A stretch of DNA of 64,000 bases from Annona cherimola. Its lineage: Eukaryota > Streptophyta > Magnoliopsida > Magnoliales > Annonaceae. Where the stretch lies: contig CM059973.1 of the NCBI GenBank assembly GCA_030490835.1, positions 86,315,141 through 86,379,140 on the forward strand. The letters are read 5' to 3'. Of this stretch, positions 12,746-25,000 are shown piece after piece. Position 1 is the stretch's first letter. The number at the start of each line of letters is the position of its first letter. The notes under the pieces were generated by a model. That model was given only the letters and a program-made list of their open reading frames with translations. It searched no databases and was not told where the DNA came from. The position numbers and the translations under genes are program-made.

Positions 12746-13103
12746 TTATGAGTATGCTTGAGAAGTGATAAAAATTTCAGGTGAAAAATTTTTAGTGTAA
12801 AAGTTTTTGAATTGATAGAAAATTGTGTGATAAAATAGGGTTATTAATGAGGAGAGAAAAAATAAAATTAAAATAGATAAGTTAGTTGTACAAATAATTG
12901 TATTGAAATGATTGAAAAGTAGGGCGGTTGTATAGGAAGATGAGAAAAATAATTAAAAATATAGTAGTTATAGAGAGTAAATATTTTTGTAGTTAAAATT
13001 TTTTTTTATTATATATTACAGTATCTCAATTGATAGTACAATCAGGCTTGTAGTTAAAAGTTTTAGGTTAAAAAGTTTCACTTGGTAGCAAACATGTCCT
13101 TTA
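12746..13103 (+). mobile_element. GTGTTTGG-family MITE carrying a later insertion
   Basis: The decayed family left end (GAGTATGCTTGAGAAGTGAT) and right end (TTGGTAGCAAACATGTCC) enclose the usual interior (ATGAGGAGAG..., GTTAGTTGTACAAATAATTG, AATTAAAAATATAGTAGTTA). The MITE is interrupted by the 50-base insertion at 12999-13048, described separately. Confidence 0.7.
12999..13048 (-). mobile_element. 50-bp 5'-truncated retroposon with 11-bp target duplication
   Basis: The insert is bounded by identical 11-mers TGTAGTTAAAA at 12988-12998 and 13049-13059. On the minus strand it ends in a run of A (a T run on the plus strand at 12999). Before the tail it contains CTATCAATTGAGATACTG and an ATAATATATAAT-like stretch. 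A poly(A) tail with an 11-bp duplication is the mark of LINE-driven retroposition. It is either a heavily truncated LINE 3' end or a SINE fragment; the sequence does not decide. Confidence 0.7.
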
Positions 13104-15044
13104 TTGTCGCATCATTGAAAGAAGTGTGTGTATGTTTCCGATAACGCATTATATAAAGTGTAAATGTACCCAGTTTACAAATAGTAACAATGAAGATGTG
13201 GTTGAATTTCACATTTCAAAATAATACCTTTCTCATCTTAAAAAAATAATTATATATTTTCTAATTTTCTTATAATTTTTTTAAGTTTTTAGACGTTTTT
13301 TTTTCGATCTCAACACATAATAAAATTGCCAGTATAGTTTTATCCACTGGTCAGAGAAGGGAGCATAATGCCAGCAAGTCTATGGTCCGGCTCTTCCCCT
13401 CTATGGGGAGTGAAAAAAATTGTACCCTGTAGTGAGGTGTAAGAATTGTCCCCCAATTTGGGAGTTGAGGTAAAATGTCCATTTGATTCATCAATGTTGC
13501 GAAGGTTATGTGCGTACTGATTTATAATTTCAGATAATTTAGTGTGTATATATATATAAGTGAATTAAAAAAAAAAACACATAACAACATTTTTTTTTTT
13601 TTGTTTCTTAATTTCATTCCATATCCCACTTTATTCGTGAACAGCAAGTGTTCGTATTGGGTGTACACGTTTCAGGATCATTTCCAAGCATTTGCAAAGC
13701 AAGGATGTGGTGGGTGTGGATACTGTCGTGAAACATGCGCACACGTATCATATGTTGAAGAAACGCGCGTTGAATTCGTCAAGAGAGAAAATGCTCCGTG
13801 ATTGAAGCGGGAATCGATCACACTGGGCTTTTCTCACTGCCTCGCAAGTCGCAAGTAACCTCACCGCTCTAGCCACCGGATACATATTCCACAAAGTCCA
13901 CAGCACTTGGTACGGAAACGGCGGCCAGAGTCTTCCATCCAGTTACGGAATATCACTGACATTTTTGTCTCAATCAGCACCGTCCAACATAAAAGACTAA
14001 GAGGAATTTTTTATAAAAATAAAAATTATAAAAAAAAATTTCCATCCCCCTCAATTTTCGTTTTTAATAAATCCAAATTAATAAATAAAATAATTCCAGT
14101 TAAAGTAAAATTGAGGTTATATATTCGGAAGGCTAGTTTTATATATTCTATAAAGTAACGAAAATTTAAATATCTTTGCAATCGATTCGGGGAACAACCC
14201 AGTCCAGTCAAAATGTGCAGGAGATTGTCCAACGAATCCGCGCAGCCTGAGTTCCGGCCAGCAAGCATAAAATTAGTTAAAAATTATTAATATCCATACA
14301 TTAATAATTAGTTATTACTACTTAGTTAAAGTTATCGCACACATATTCATTATTCTTACGATGTTCACCATTTCCAGCGAATCAAAATTTCGTACTGTTT
14401 GGTATGAACTGTGGCTCAAGCGCACTTTTAGAATCTTTTATTGCACATTTTTGAAAATATTTAATTATTCAACCATCATATTATTTCTATTTTTATCTCT
14501 ATATTTTAATTATTTTATTACATAATTACTTTATTTATTCTCATTTTAATTATTACTACCGTATCACATTACTCTTGTATTTTTCAAAAATATTCTCTTT
14601 TCACTTTTGTCTCGACCCATGTCACTAATTCAATAGTAACCAGCTACCACATGCTAAGTGCTAACTCATTCTATCTACTTATTTTTATTTTATTTTTCAA
14701 AAATCCAACCGTATGTTATATTCTAAATATAATTTTAACAATTCAAAGTAAAAATCACACCGCTCAAATATTAATAAAGTCTTCAATAAGCAACATTAGA
14801 AAAATTATATATTTATCATATAAAATGATATTTAATTGACTCTATCAACATAAAAAGTTGTTAACACTCATATCGTTAAAAATCATATACATAACATTTC
14901 ATATTATATAAATTATGTTATAAATATTACTTATAAACTAAAAAATATACAATATTAAAGTATATATATCATAGTTTGTTAGTAAAAACTATCTAATATA
15001 TATGATTTCACTTTGAACCTGCAAAATTATATATAAAGAGTGGA
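13104..15044. other. AT-rich spacer, no gene seen
   Basis: Bases 13347-13500 are less AT-rich and contain an ATGGGGAGTG/CCCCAATTTGGGAG phrase that could be a repeat fragment. Bases 14440-14640 resemble a reversed, decayed GTGTTTGG-family MITE (CATTTTTGAAAATATTTAAT, TCATTTTAATTATTACTACC). No open frame here shows a recognisable protein. Confidence 0.5.
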
Positions 15045-15298
15045 CGGGAAGTGATAAAATTTTTGGAAAAAAAAAAAAACTTTTAGTATAAAAAATTTGA
15101 AATGGGAAAAAATGATTTAATATGACAAAAGTAATGATAAAAAATTAGGAGAATAAAATTAAAATAGATAGTTAGTTGTATAGAAATGATTGAAAATTAA
15201 TATAGTCGTATAAAAATATTAAAAATTAAAAATACGATAATTATAAAGAATAAACATTTTTTATTTTTAAAAATCTCAAAGTGCCGCTAAACACACGA
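15045..15298 (+). mobile_element. Decayed GTGTTTGG-family MITE
   Basis: It carries GGAAGTGATAAAATTTTTGG, the TAGTATAAAAAATTTGAAAT and TTAGTTGTATAGAAATGATT blocks and a degraded right end CCGCTAAACACACGAG. No target duplication can be read. Confidence 0.6.
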
Positions 15299-15861
15299 GA
15301 TGAATTCTCACGGACCACTGTGGGATTTAGTTCCCTTCCCATTTCCGTGTGAAGGGACTCACATCCGATTGACAATTGACCGACTGTGAGAGTGTGTGAC
15401 TACCTACGGCGTCGGCCACGTCGCAGACTTGGTGCCCAAGCATATACATCCGCCACACGTGGAAAGTAGTCACACGTACCTAAGATCCAGATGCTTCGTT
15501 GCAAAGTCTGGAGACTGGGGGGTCGGGTTCGATTGTGACGACATGAGAAATGTGTGATTGATATTATCTTTTAGCTAATCAGGTTTTGTTATTGGCACCC
15601 TATTCCTACGCATGACTAGGATATGAGGGATTTAAGCCGATCTCAGCCGTAGGCGCGGGGAGTTGCGAGCGGCATTCCTGGACCGCGTGACGGATCCGCC
15701 ATCAGTGGGGCCCACTTTACTTATGGTGCTAAGCAATGCAATGCTAGTAGCAGAACCAGTAGTCGCTTCTCTGCTCATTCACACTGCACTGACCGGGAAG
15801 CTTCTAGAAACACGGGAGTGAGTAAAAAAAGGGCGGCTGTGGTCATCCTGTTCTTTCATGA
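15299..15861. other. GC-richer stretch upstream of the zinc-finger gene
   Basis: Composition rises clearly above the surrounding AT-rich DNA, but I find no reading frame with a recognisable product. The last part (15776-15823) is a near-copy of 17261-17308 and contains a heat-shock element, so this may be a displaced piece of the zinc-finger gene's promoter. Confidence 0.5.
15797..15809. promoter_or_regulatory. Perfect heat-shock element (distal copy)
   Basis: GAAGCTTCTAGAA is three alternating GAA/TTC units with 2-base spacing, the consensus for heat-shock factor trimers. It sits in the duplicated 48-base segment 15776-15823, about 2.06 kb upstream of the zinc-finger start codon. Function is inferred from the motif only. 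Confidence 0.55.
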
Positions 15862-16568
15862 TAGGAGGGCAGGCCGTATGGGATTGGGTCAGGGTTTGCT
15901 TAGCCCGTAACCACTTTTAAAAATTCAGGTAGACTTTATTTTCGTTTCACCTTTTTTTTTTAATTTTAATAAGTTATAAGATAAATTTGAATTTAGTATG
16001 GGGCCGATTTTGAGACAGTGGGTCAGATAAAAATACGGATCGAATAAGTTAATTTTAAGAATTTATATACATATGGAACATAAAAATACATTTATACTAA
16101 ATTTATATATTATATGCGTCAATATTTTACTAATTATTAAAAAAAGACATCATTATGAAAACAAACATAAGAAAATATAAAATAAATTTACTAAAATAGG
16201 TTAATATACAATTATACGTAAGAGTTATATATATGTGTGTGCAAATTTATCTTATTGATTCTTATATTATTTTCTGGTTGATTCTTCTAATGTTGATATA
16301 GTCAATTATAAAAATATAAGGATTTTGAAAGAAAATAATAATAAAATTTAAACATAAGCTTATAATTTTTAATAAATTAATATATACGGGGCGGGTCGGG
16401 ACTCTTTGAGTCAGGATATGGTCAACCCACTCCTACTCTATTTTTGAATTCGAGTTAAAATTTTTAACCCATCCCTGTACCGGGTAAAAATATATTGGTT
16501 TCACCCCATCAAAAATGGGTCGAGTCAAAGCCTGGTCACGGGTTGACCCGTCCTCATTTCCACCTCTA
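15862..16568. mobile_element. Possible hAT-like non-autonomous element
   Basis: The left end TAGGAGGGCAGGCCG and the inverted right end TAGAGGTGGAAATGAGG share the TAGRGG start expected of hAT termini. Both ends are followed inward by GGGTY-rich sub-terminal sequence. CATGA directly flanks both ends, but this is 5 bp rather than the 8 bp that hAT elements make. The call is therefore weak. The interior is AT-rich and non-coding. Confidence 0.35.
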
Positions 16569-16862
16569 CATGAAAGAATGAGCCCCGTCTATAATAAAGG
16601 TTACAATTTTTAGATATATATTATTTAAAATTTAAAATTATTAGTTTTAGGAGTATTTAAATAATTTTCACCCAATAATTGTTATTTTTAATTCAAAAAA
16701 TAAGCATATATTAAAAGTTATAAAATTTAATATCTGAATTAAATACACTTAAACTTATAATTTTATAACAAATGAAAAATATATGTGCATATGCCGGACT
16801 AAGAGAGTTCCTTGTTGGCCCCAGCTTAAATAAAGAAACGGGAAAATGACCGAGGCATTCAC
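16569..16862. other. AT-rich spacer with fold-back-like core
   Basis: Inverted stretches near 16610-16790 resemble the AT-rich core of the fold-back MITEs, without readable ends. No gene. Confidence 0.4.
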
Positions 16863-17258
16863 GGAGCCCAATCCTATGCACCCGGGTGCATTCAGCCTCA
16901 ATGCACCCGAGTGTACTACACCTTTTTTTTTAAAAATAAAAAAAAATTCATGAAGCTGTTAATATAGGTTTATTTAACATATGTATCAATTTTTACTATT
17001 TTTGGAGATTTTTATATATTTTTTTTAGATTTTTAAAAATCAGTGGCATTTTCAGTAATTTAAAATGACCGAAAATACCACTAATTTTTAAAAATCTAAA
17101 AAAATATATCTAAAAGTCTCCAAAAATAGTAAAAATTGATACATATGTTAAGTAAATTTAAATTAACCATTGTGTAAACAAAATTTCAAAAAAAAATAAA
17201 AAAAAAATAGGTGCAGAACACCCGGGTGAATGCACCCGGGTGCATAGGATTGCGTTCC
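16863..17258. mobile_element. Fold-back MITE, 396 bp, 9-bp target duplication
   Basis: The ends are inverted copies: GGAGCCCAATCCTATGCACC on the left and, inverted, GGAACGCAATCCTATGCACC on the right. Inside them is a CACCCGGGTGCATT motif and then a long palindromic core containing ACTATTTTTGGAGATTTTTA and its complement. GGCATTCAC flanks the element on both sides (16854-16862 and 17259-17267). A 9-bp duplication is diagnostic of Mutator-like transposition. It inserted 23 bp upstream of the proximal heat-shock element of the zinc-finger gene. Confidence 0.85.
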
Positions 17259-17281
17259 GGCATTCACACTGCACTGACCCG

Positions 17282-17294
17282 GAAGCTTCTAGAA
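17282..17294. promoter_or_regulatory. Perfect heat-shock element upstream of the ZAT-like gene
   Basis: GAAGCTTCTAGAA matches the trimeric GAAnnTTCnnGAA consensus exactly. It lies about 575 bp upstream of the start codon and about 380 bp upstream of the TATA box. A looser GAA/TTC cluster (GGAACATGGAACTTCCAAG) lies at about 17355-17373. This suggests heat or oxidative-stress control of the gene, in line with what is known for ZAT12-type genes, but binding is not shown. Confidence 0.6.
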
Positions 17295-17669
17295 ATGTGC
17301 GAGTGAATGAGAGGTAACTGTACACTGCTCCACGTCAGCAGATTAAGGAGAGAGGAACATGGAACTTCCAAGAAACACCTGAACAACAACCCCTGCTCTC
17401 CTCTCCCCGTACTCAGCGAGACTCGATCACGGAAACTCAACCGCCTCGAATCGATCGACGCGTACACGCTTCCTCCGACCCACTCTACTGTCCGGCTGCG
17501 AGTCAACCGACTCAACCCCAAGCCTAACGCTCTTTCTTATTCGGTGGCCTTACTGAGATGATAACAATTTTACCCGCGTTGGTCCAAAAAAAAAAAAAAA
17601 AAGCGTAGTACAAAAAGGGCATTATCGTCATTAAAAAGTCTTCTCCACACACCCAATCATCCATATGTG

Positions 17670-17684
17670 TATATATATATATAA
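17670..17684 (+). promoter_or_regulatory. TATA box of the ZAT-like gene
   Basis: A TATATATATATATAA stretch lies about 190 bp before the chosen start codon, followed by an A/C-rich leader (AGCGAAACAAAGAAACAGC). Transcription would be expected to begin around 17705-17720. A TA microsatellite could mimic a TATA box, but the position and the leader composition fit. Confidence 0.55.
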
Positions 17685-17867
17685 GCGAAACAAAGAAACA
17701 GCTACAACCTCACTACCATCCGTTACCCAACCAAACTCCAACACTTCAAGTATATGTACGTCTTACCATCGAACAAGCAAGCTTTTCTTATCCATTCCTT
17801 CTTGAACTCGCAACCCAATCTCCGAAAGCCTTCTTCCGCCTCTAATTCCACTTACACTTGTTCATCC

Positions 17868-18410
17868 ATGGCCATGAAAAGGATGAGGGAGGATTCGTCT
17901 GACGTGGAAAACGAACTCCGCACCGCCGACTTCCTCATGCTGCTCGCTCGTGGCGACGCCGACGCCGAGGGAAACGACCACACGACGGACCAGCCGCAGC
18001 CGTCCGGCCGCGTCTTCGAGTGCAAGACGTGCAACCGCCAGTTCCCGTCTTTCCAGGCGCTTGGGGGCCACCGTGCCAGCCACAAGAAGCCGCGGCTCGC
18101 CGACGACGGCAATGGGCCGGCGCAGAACAACCCCCAGAAGCCGCGCGTCCATGGCTGTTCCATCTGCGGGCTGGAGTTCGCCATCGGGCAGGCCTTGGGC
18201 GGCCACATGCGCCGCCACCGGAACAGCGTGGACGGGTTCTCGGAGTCGCAGCCGGTGGTAAAGAAGTCGAACAGCAGGCGGGTTTTCTCCGTCGACTTGA
18301 ATCTCACGCCCGACGAGAATGAATCCGCCTACGTTTTGGGCAACGGCGGGTTGGGCGAGAAGATCTCCTTGAATGGTAGATTGGGGGGCAAGATTTCTGT
18401 AGTTCATTGA
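17868..18410 (+). CDS. C2H2 zinc-finger repressor, ZAT11/ZAT12-like
   Basis: An intronless gene for a 180-residue nuclear transcription factor of the plant C1-2i class. These proteins bind DNA through two fingers and repress stress and senescence genes. Finger 1 spans residues 52-72 (C52, C55, H68, H72) and finger 2 residues 97-117 (C97, C100, H113, H117); both carry the plant QALGGH helix. The N-terminus has a basic MKRMRED start and an [12 protein letters not shown] leucine-rich box typical of the subfamily. An EAR repression motif, DLNL, lies at 143-146. I chose ATG 17868 (a second is at 17874) because family members start with this basic segment. An in-frame ATG at 17754 would add 38 residues, but its context is weak (T at -3, T at +4) and the extension matches nothing known. 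The last 20 residues contain an imperfect repeat (GLGEKISLN / GRLGGKISV). The coding region is GC-rich against its AT-rich flanks. Confidence 0.93.
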   Translation: MAMKRMREDSSDVENELRTADFLMLLARGDADAEGNDHTTDQPQPSGRVFECKTCNRQFPSFQALGGHRASHKKPRLADDGNGPAQNNPQKPRVHGCSICGLEFAIGQALGGHMRRHRNSVDGFSESQPVVKKSNSRRVFSVDLNLTPDENESAYVLGNGGLGEKISLNGRLGGKISVVH

Positions 18411-20900
18411 TAGATCGATGATGATGTTACATATGAGATGATAGTGGTTTTTTTTTTTTCTCTTGTAATTCTTTCATTTGATTTCCCTTTGTAGATATGA
18501 TCAGTTGAGGTCATCTAGCTAGCTAAATCTCATTGGATTCTTCTGTTTTCATGCATGTTTGATATGAAATAAGAAAAAGAAGAAATTTGATTATAGCTAC
18601 ATCGATCATGAGGACAACTGCAAATGATAATAAAACTTGTGCTGTAATTAATAGAGCACTCTAGCTGAATTTGGTATCAAATACAAGCCAAATTTTAATC
18701 TTCTGAAGTACACCATCTTCTTGAGTCAGACTATTATAAGGTGGTCTTGACATTGAATAATTCATTATGCAACTGAAACGAAATTTGTAAAAGTGAAAAA
18801 CCAACACTTATCTTTTCCGAAGCAAAATACTCGATCATTGCTGGAAATTATCACGAATGGGAAATAAACATCACTTTATTTCTCTTTATAATTTAAAAAG
18901 TCTCTAATTTTCTTCTATGCCATTTTGACTGAGACTGTCATAGTATAATTACTAGGCCGTACGTACGAGCATAGTAATTGCATGCAAATGAGATTGGTAT
19001 CCTTCACAAAACTCGGATGAAGAGTTTAGATTCAATGGGAATGGGAATTAATCTTGGAATTAATCTTGGACGATAGATTACAAGTCGAGAAAAGGATAAG
19101 TTGGACAATAGATTACAATAATAGCCTAGTCCTGGCCATGACTCAACATGGTTAACTCAATCCAAATTGAGCCAGTCACAGTTGAGGTTTAAACAGTAAT
19201 GGGATTAATCGAAGATCAGACTTAATTAAATCATTTATTTAAATCCACTCAAAACGAAGTTTCCAAGCATCCTCTATATACATAATATTTGGTAGGCTGG
19301 GAAAGTTAACTGAAATTAGAAAGGAAATTTTAAAATATTAAAAATAGGATGGGCCTTTTGTTGAGGGAAGAAACTTAAATCTATCAATATTAACATTCAG
19401 GAATGTGCGTCTCTAGTCACAAAAATGAAGATATTTGTATTTATTGATGGTTGGCAAGAAAAGAGGGAACTTTAATAAGGAACCTTTTTATATTTCTTAT
19501 CTTACAACTCAAATCATACTAAGTACTCCCATCAAAAAAAAAAAAAAAAAATCATACTCAGTACATATTTTTTCAAACGTTACTCAAAAGATGCAAATCA
19601 AATAACGTATCTACAGAGGACATTGTTCCTGAAAATGGAAAACGAAACTCACACCCAGATCGGACTAGGACGCCCCAACACGAAGCAAAAAGTAAAATTT
19701 TACCGCACTGGTTTGCTCGTAAATTGCCCGTAAGTTTTACACTGAAACGGTGCTGGGGGAACAACTAATCTTATCAGTTACATTGTCTTGAATACACCAC
19801 GATGATTTTTTTGTTTTTTAATAACAGTAACACAAGTATATAAGACGCAACAAGGACCGGTTAGACATGAGTCGTGTCTTGATTTGGCCAGGTACGAAAA
19901 AAAACAGCAGCAGTAAACTATTTTCAGCCGTCAAAAAGAGATTAGGTAGAGGGATGCTGATGCTACTGAAGTCATCAGCAAGGAGATGCATGTACAAAGG
20001 CTGCCGCTTGATTATCCATCCCTGTCCTTATCCATCCTAGATGCATGGAACATGTAAGTAATTCTCTCCCCGCTTCTCCCATCCCTATCGGATACCATCC
20101 TGGATGCATGGGATAGAGCAACAAACTCTATCTGATATTTGCTTTGATTTTGAGCTGTTCAATACCCACAATCTAAAATGAATCTCAACCAAGCAACTTG
20201 TCACGTATGCATGTAAAACAGTCGATTAAGATGAGGTTATCTCAATAATTGTGGCCCATTATGCGTGCACAACAAACAATTATCTGAATATGAAAAGCAG
20301 ACTGCTGCTGATCTTAAGTACCTGCCTGCAACTGCATGGATCCAACTGTAAACCATTCATCCAACGGATGCTTGAGAAATTAACTGTGTCAAATTATCAA
20401 ATAAACTCATCACGTACATTTTCCTACGAATCATCCCCCGGTCAATGCGCAACCAATTTATTTTCAATGCTGCATCTCACGAGACTGAATAAGAAAAAGC
20501 AAAAGATAAAAATAATAAACAAGAAAAGGAAGGATTCTGTGGAAAAGTTGCAACTTACACGGCCAACCGGATTTCAAGCGTTGATTTACACAAACCAAAA
20601 AAAACAAAAACAAAAAACAAAATGAGCTTTGGCCGCTTGTGCCTTGCACTTCGCAAAAGTTATTATTGTGTAGTCCATCAAAATACCCATCCAACATGTC
20701 AATGAGTGTGCCTCAGACATGGGGTTGCAGAGTTGAAGATGAATGCCTCAACACCAGACAACATCCTAGTTCCGGTGTAAGCAAAATGTCACACAGAGGA
20801 CAAATTTTTACTACTAGAAACCTCCATAAAAAGCATGGACCAAGTGTTTGTTTTTGGAGAACCACTTGCCGCCTCAACACAAATTCTACTATTAGAAACC
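18411..20900. other. Intergenic region between convergent genes, no gene seen
   Basis: It contains the 3' flank of the zinc-finger gene and, at its right edge, the 3' untranslated region of the dehydrogenase gene. A partly duplicated phrase (CCATCC...ATCCTRGATGCATGG) occurs at about 20021-20049 and 20088-20112. The short plus-strand frames near 20251-20625 and 20639-20989 are antisense or chance frames; the second overlaps the last dehydrogenase exon. Confidence 0.6.
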
Positions 20901-22008
20901 TCAATATGGAAAGTGAATGGGTGGTTGTTGCATTGCCTTCTGCACTAGCTCTGCTTGTTCTTGTGCATGGACTACATAGAAACCAGTAGCAGTGGCAGCA
21001 GATGGGGCCCGACCAACATATTTTACGTCTTCCATGGTCCCTCTATCCAATGCTCTCATAGCAGTGCAAAGACGAGGAGCAATGTAATGGTATGCCCCCA
21101 TGTTCATGGGCTCCTCCTGACACCAGACAATCTCCGCTTCTGCGAAAAACAAACAAACGAAAATGAAAATGAAAAAAACTATGATACAACAGTAGCAGAC
21201 CAACTCCAGCCGGATTTTTTTCCTGCAGAGTACCAATAAGAAGGCCCTTCACAATCAAAGCCAGCACAACAGTAACCTCCTGGTTGTTAGAAAGGGTTAG
21301 CATGGCCCTGAATCAGTGCATTTATTGAAGAATAATGTCCTCATGCAGTCAACTTCCAAGCTCTCTTCTCTCTCTTTACTGTTATATTTCGATTAATTGG
21401 TCAAGCACAAAGAGTGGGTGCAAAAATGGGGCAATCAATTGAAGATATCGTTGCCTATAGAATGAACAAACAGAAAATCGGGTAGCGCAAATGCCACCTC
21501 AGTTGCAAAATGGGTTAGCTCTTGAACTTTCAGAAGATAAATCAAAACACAGATCTAACTGCCAATTTTATCAGATTCATACTGCAAATGGATGGACAAC
21601 ACGTTGATAGCAATATGCAACCTAGATTTTTTTTATTTTCGAACGAACTGGCCACCTAAAATATTTTGCTCTCCACCCTAAAAATATGCGTACTGCCACC
21701 TACTGAACAGATTATGATCCTGTTAGCTCTGCACATAGTTTTTTTTCTTCTTTTTTGTGGTTTTTTAATGAAAATATGTGCCTAAGTGTTTAATTCACCA
21801 AAATTTACAATTTTGAATGCAGATAATTTTTTATGAATTTCAAAAATCAACAGTTTTGAGGAGAATTTAAGTAATTTTCACTCCTAAAAACTGTTGATTT
21901 TTTAAATTCAGAAAAATAACATACCCATCCAAAATTTGTAAAATTTGGTATGTGAATTTAATATATTTGGGCCAATGTTTTCATGGGAAGAAAAAAACTA
22001 AAAATACA

Positions 22009-22040
<32 letters not shown>

Positions 22041-25000
22041 AGATGCACTTGGGCGAACAAGAGTTTCTATCAGGACAGGACACACTAACAAGATCATTAT
22101 CTTGAACCTAATGAAAAGGAGTTCATTCACGGGACCAAAAATCCAAAGCAAAGAAATTAAGACATCTTTCTAGTCAGAGAGCATAGTCAACAACCATGAT
22201 TTCCAGTAAGATTCCAGTTCAAATTACTATCATTGATAAAACAAAAAATTACTATCATTGATAAAACAAGCATTTTGTGAAATATTAAAAAGGAGTAAGA
22301 AAGAAAAGAATCCTTCAATAACACAATAGATGTGAGATCCAGGTCCCCTATGACCCATCAATGCACATGATGATGAGATGCGTGGGTCCCCATCAATTGT
22401 CCCCTTTTTTGTAATTTTCTCAGATCACAGAGCAGAAGTCTACATTTCACAACGTGGCCCTTCTGTGATGGGCAATGCACTACCATTGTGGGCCAAAATG
22501 AAAGTTGAGCCTGATGCCTAGGATGGCAAACAGGGCAGGTGTTAACTAAAATAAAAGCCCAATTTTGATCTGCACGTCTGCAACCAGAGGCTAGATCAAC
22601 ATAAATAAACACACCTCCCGAATTAGAAAATCAATGTCTAAACTTGGTTAATTGACATCAGAACAACTATCAAGGACAAGGCATGTCTGTGCAGAGGCAG
22701 TCAGAGGGAAGCATATCACTTTGTATGATGAAAGAGCATTCAAAGTATCAGCTACTTTCGAGCAGAAGGTTTCATTCACTTACTTGGATATCGTTTCAGC
22801 TCCCTCTGAATAAGATCATATGGAAATGGGCAAAGTTGTTCGACTCGGCATATGGCAACATCATTTGCATCAACCTTCTTCCGTTGGTCATCAAGCTCAT
22901 AGTAAACCTGTAAATGACAAGAATAAAAAACAGAATCCATTAATTTCACCTTCATCATGACAGCCTGTGGCGACCATCATGTAGTGATGTCTCTATCCTA
23001 ACTTTCCACATGTATAATAGATTTATGATCCATGACAAACCAATAAAGCTATAATCATAGGTAAATAATTGTCATATGCATTAAGTGAATGTTGGTACCA
23101 TAACCAGCTCCTGAGGCAAGAAGCCTTAGCATTTAGCAGTGTGGCATTTCTTAGCATCAGCATGATGAACCCTCACAGTTCCTCCATGGACAATAGGGCT
23201 ATCCATAAGAACCCGCAATATAAGACAAACTATTCAACCAGTCATCAGGTTCAATTGCCAAGAATGTATATCAAATCCTCCAGCTGTCCATATCTTTCGT
23301 ATAAATGTGGCCCGTCTGGACCTAGCCTAATTTTCAAGCGACAGTACACAAGTTGACATTACCTGATGAATATTTGATATTTCGCACAGCAAACAGGATT
23401 GCAAGCCCTGAACCAGCAAGCACGCTTGACCTTTGCCACCCTTTTTTTGTCTCATAGTTATTTATATCTTTCTTTTTAAATATCTATATGAATTTAGTAC
23501 AGAAGAGGAAATTGTACCTTGCCAGAGCACAAAATCAGTCGCCTGATGCCTTCTTCATGATCAGAGTGGTCATTCTGATCCTTTATGAGACGCTTGAACC
23601 TGGTCCCTTGCTTGTCAAATCCAGGATGGCCTTGAACATCATCAAATTCAGATAGATTTGATTTGCAGTCCTTGTGCCGAAGCAAATTCTTAGGAGCCAT
23701 CACAATTAATGGTTTCCGGAATTCTCTGTGAATCTAGAAACAAAATAAACCATTGTAGTAGAAGAAAGATTAATCTGACATTGCTCAATATGCAAACTGG
23801 ATTTGGCATTTACCTGGCGACGGAGGACATGGAAATAGTTTGCAGGAGTTGTCACATTAACAACCTGCCAATTGCATTCCTGGATCTGCGTACGAAGTGT
23901 TGGATCCATCTCAGGAATAACGTAAGGATTGTCATCACTCATCTGCATCACCAAGTTTTTGTCAGTATTCATGAAATTGTTTGAGAGAACAACCATCAAA
24001 TATTGGTTCTACAAAGCTACAATGCATGAGAAAATCACTGGTGGTTCAATAAGTAGTTAATTTTGAACTTTCCATCAGAGGCATACATTTAAGAGACCTA
24101 AAAAATTAGATTGAGGTGTTTCGATTTTATTATATTTTGTTTACAAGCCAAGCGTCAATGAAAATCTGCTTAGCTTTTCTTATAACCATTTCTGTAGTTC
24201 TCTGAGTAAAATGGCCAGTGAAAGAATCTAGATATGGCCAAACCAAGAGTAACCTGAGGACCAGTGCAGATCTTTTTGAAATTGTCTTCACGACATTAGT
24301 GACAGATGAGGCGCATGGAAGATTCATTACTGGTGTTTGGCCAGAGAATTTTGTTAATAGCTTCAGCTTTTGTCCACACCTGTAGATCAAAAAGATAAAA
24401 CAATTTTTTTCCACTAACAAAGCAATGGATTGGTTTTACACAGAAATGGTGGCTCTAAAGAAAGGGATGCAATTGCTTTTAAATTTTTTTAGCCAGAGGC
24501 GATTCAAAGCATTTTCATATCTACTAAAAAAGAAATGATCATAGAACGTGGAACCTAGTGCTTGCATGCCATATCTTGAGTTCAGGAACACCATTTTGGC
24601 CGTCATATCCTGACTTTTCTGGGTGAACCTGACTTCTGAGCATACAATGGTAATAGTTATCGATGTATTCTGTAGATCCGATCTGGCAGCTGCTGCAACT
24701 TAATCTTTTGAATCATAAATTTAGTGCCAGTAAATGGCCTGGTGTTGTAACAATTTGTAGATGAGGAGATCTCTAGATAAAATGAAACAAGTTCTCACAT
24801 CTCAAGGTTGATAAGGTAGTCTAAGGCATAGGAGAAAGGATAAGCTCAACTCCTGGTACTTGGCTTGGATCAATCGGTCCCTGACCTATGAATATGGTAT
24901 GTCCCAGATGCCTCTGGATGATTGGTTAGTTGGAAAGCATTGAAAAAAAATACTGGAACTTGTGTCAGCAGTATAGGAAATGATATCAGCCATAAAAAGA

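Noticed and set aside
15522..15545. GGGTTCGATT phrase reminiscent of a tRNA B box
   Set aside because: No matching A box or cloverleaf arms at the right distance; I found no tRNA gene in the window.
15862..16568. CATGA flanks taken as a target duplication of a hAT-like element
   Set aside because: Only 5 bp match, whereas hAT elements make 8 bp, and TTTCATGA/CATGAAAG do not align as direct repeats. I kept the element only as a weak call without the duplication.
17852..18407. Open frames of 151 and 181 residues antisense to the zinc-finger gene, and 100-residue frames in the other sense frames
   Set aside because: They are shadows of a GC-rich coding region; only the sense frame has the C2H2 and EAR motifs.
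20639..21239. Plus-strand frames of 116 and 94 residues
   Set aside because: They are antisense to the last E1 exon.
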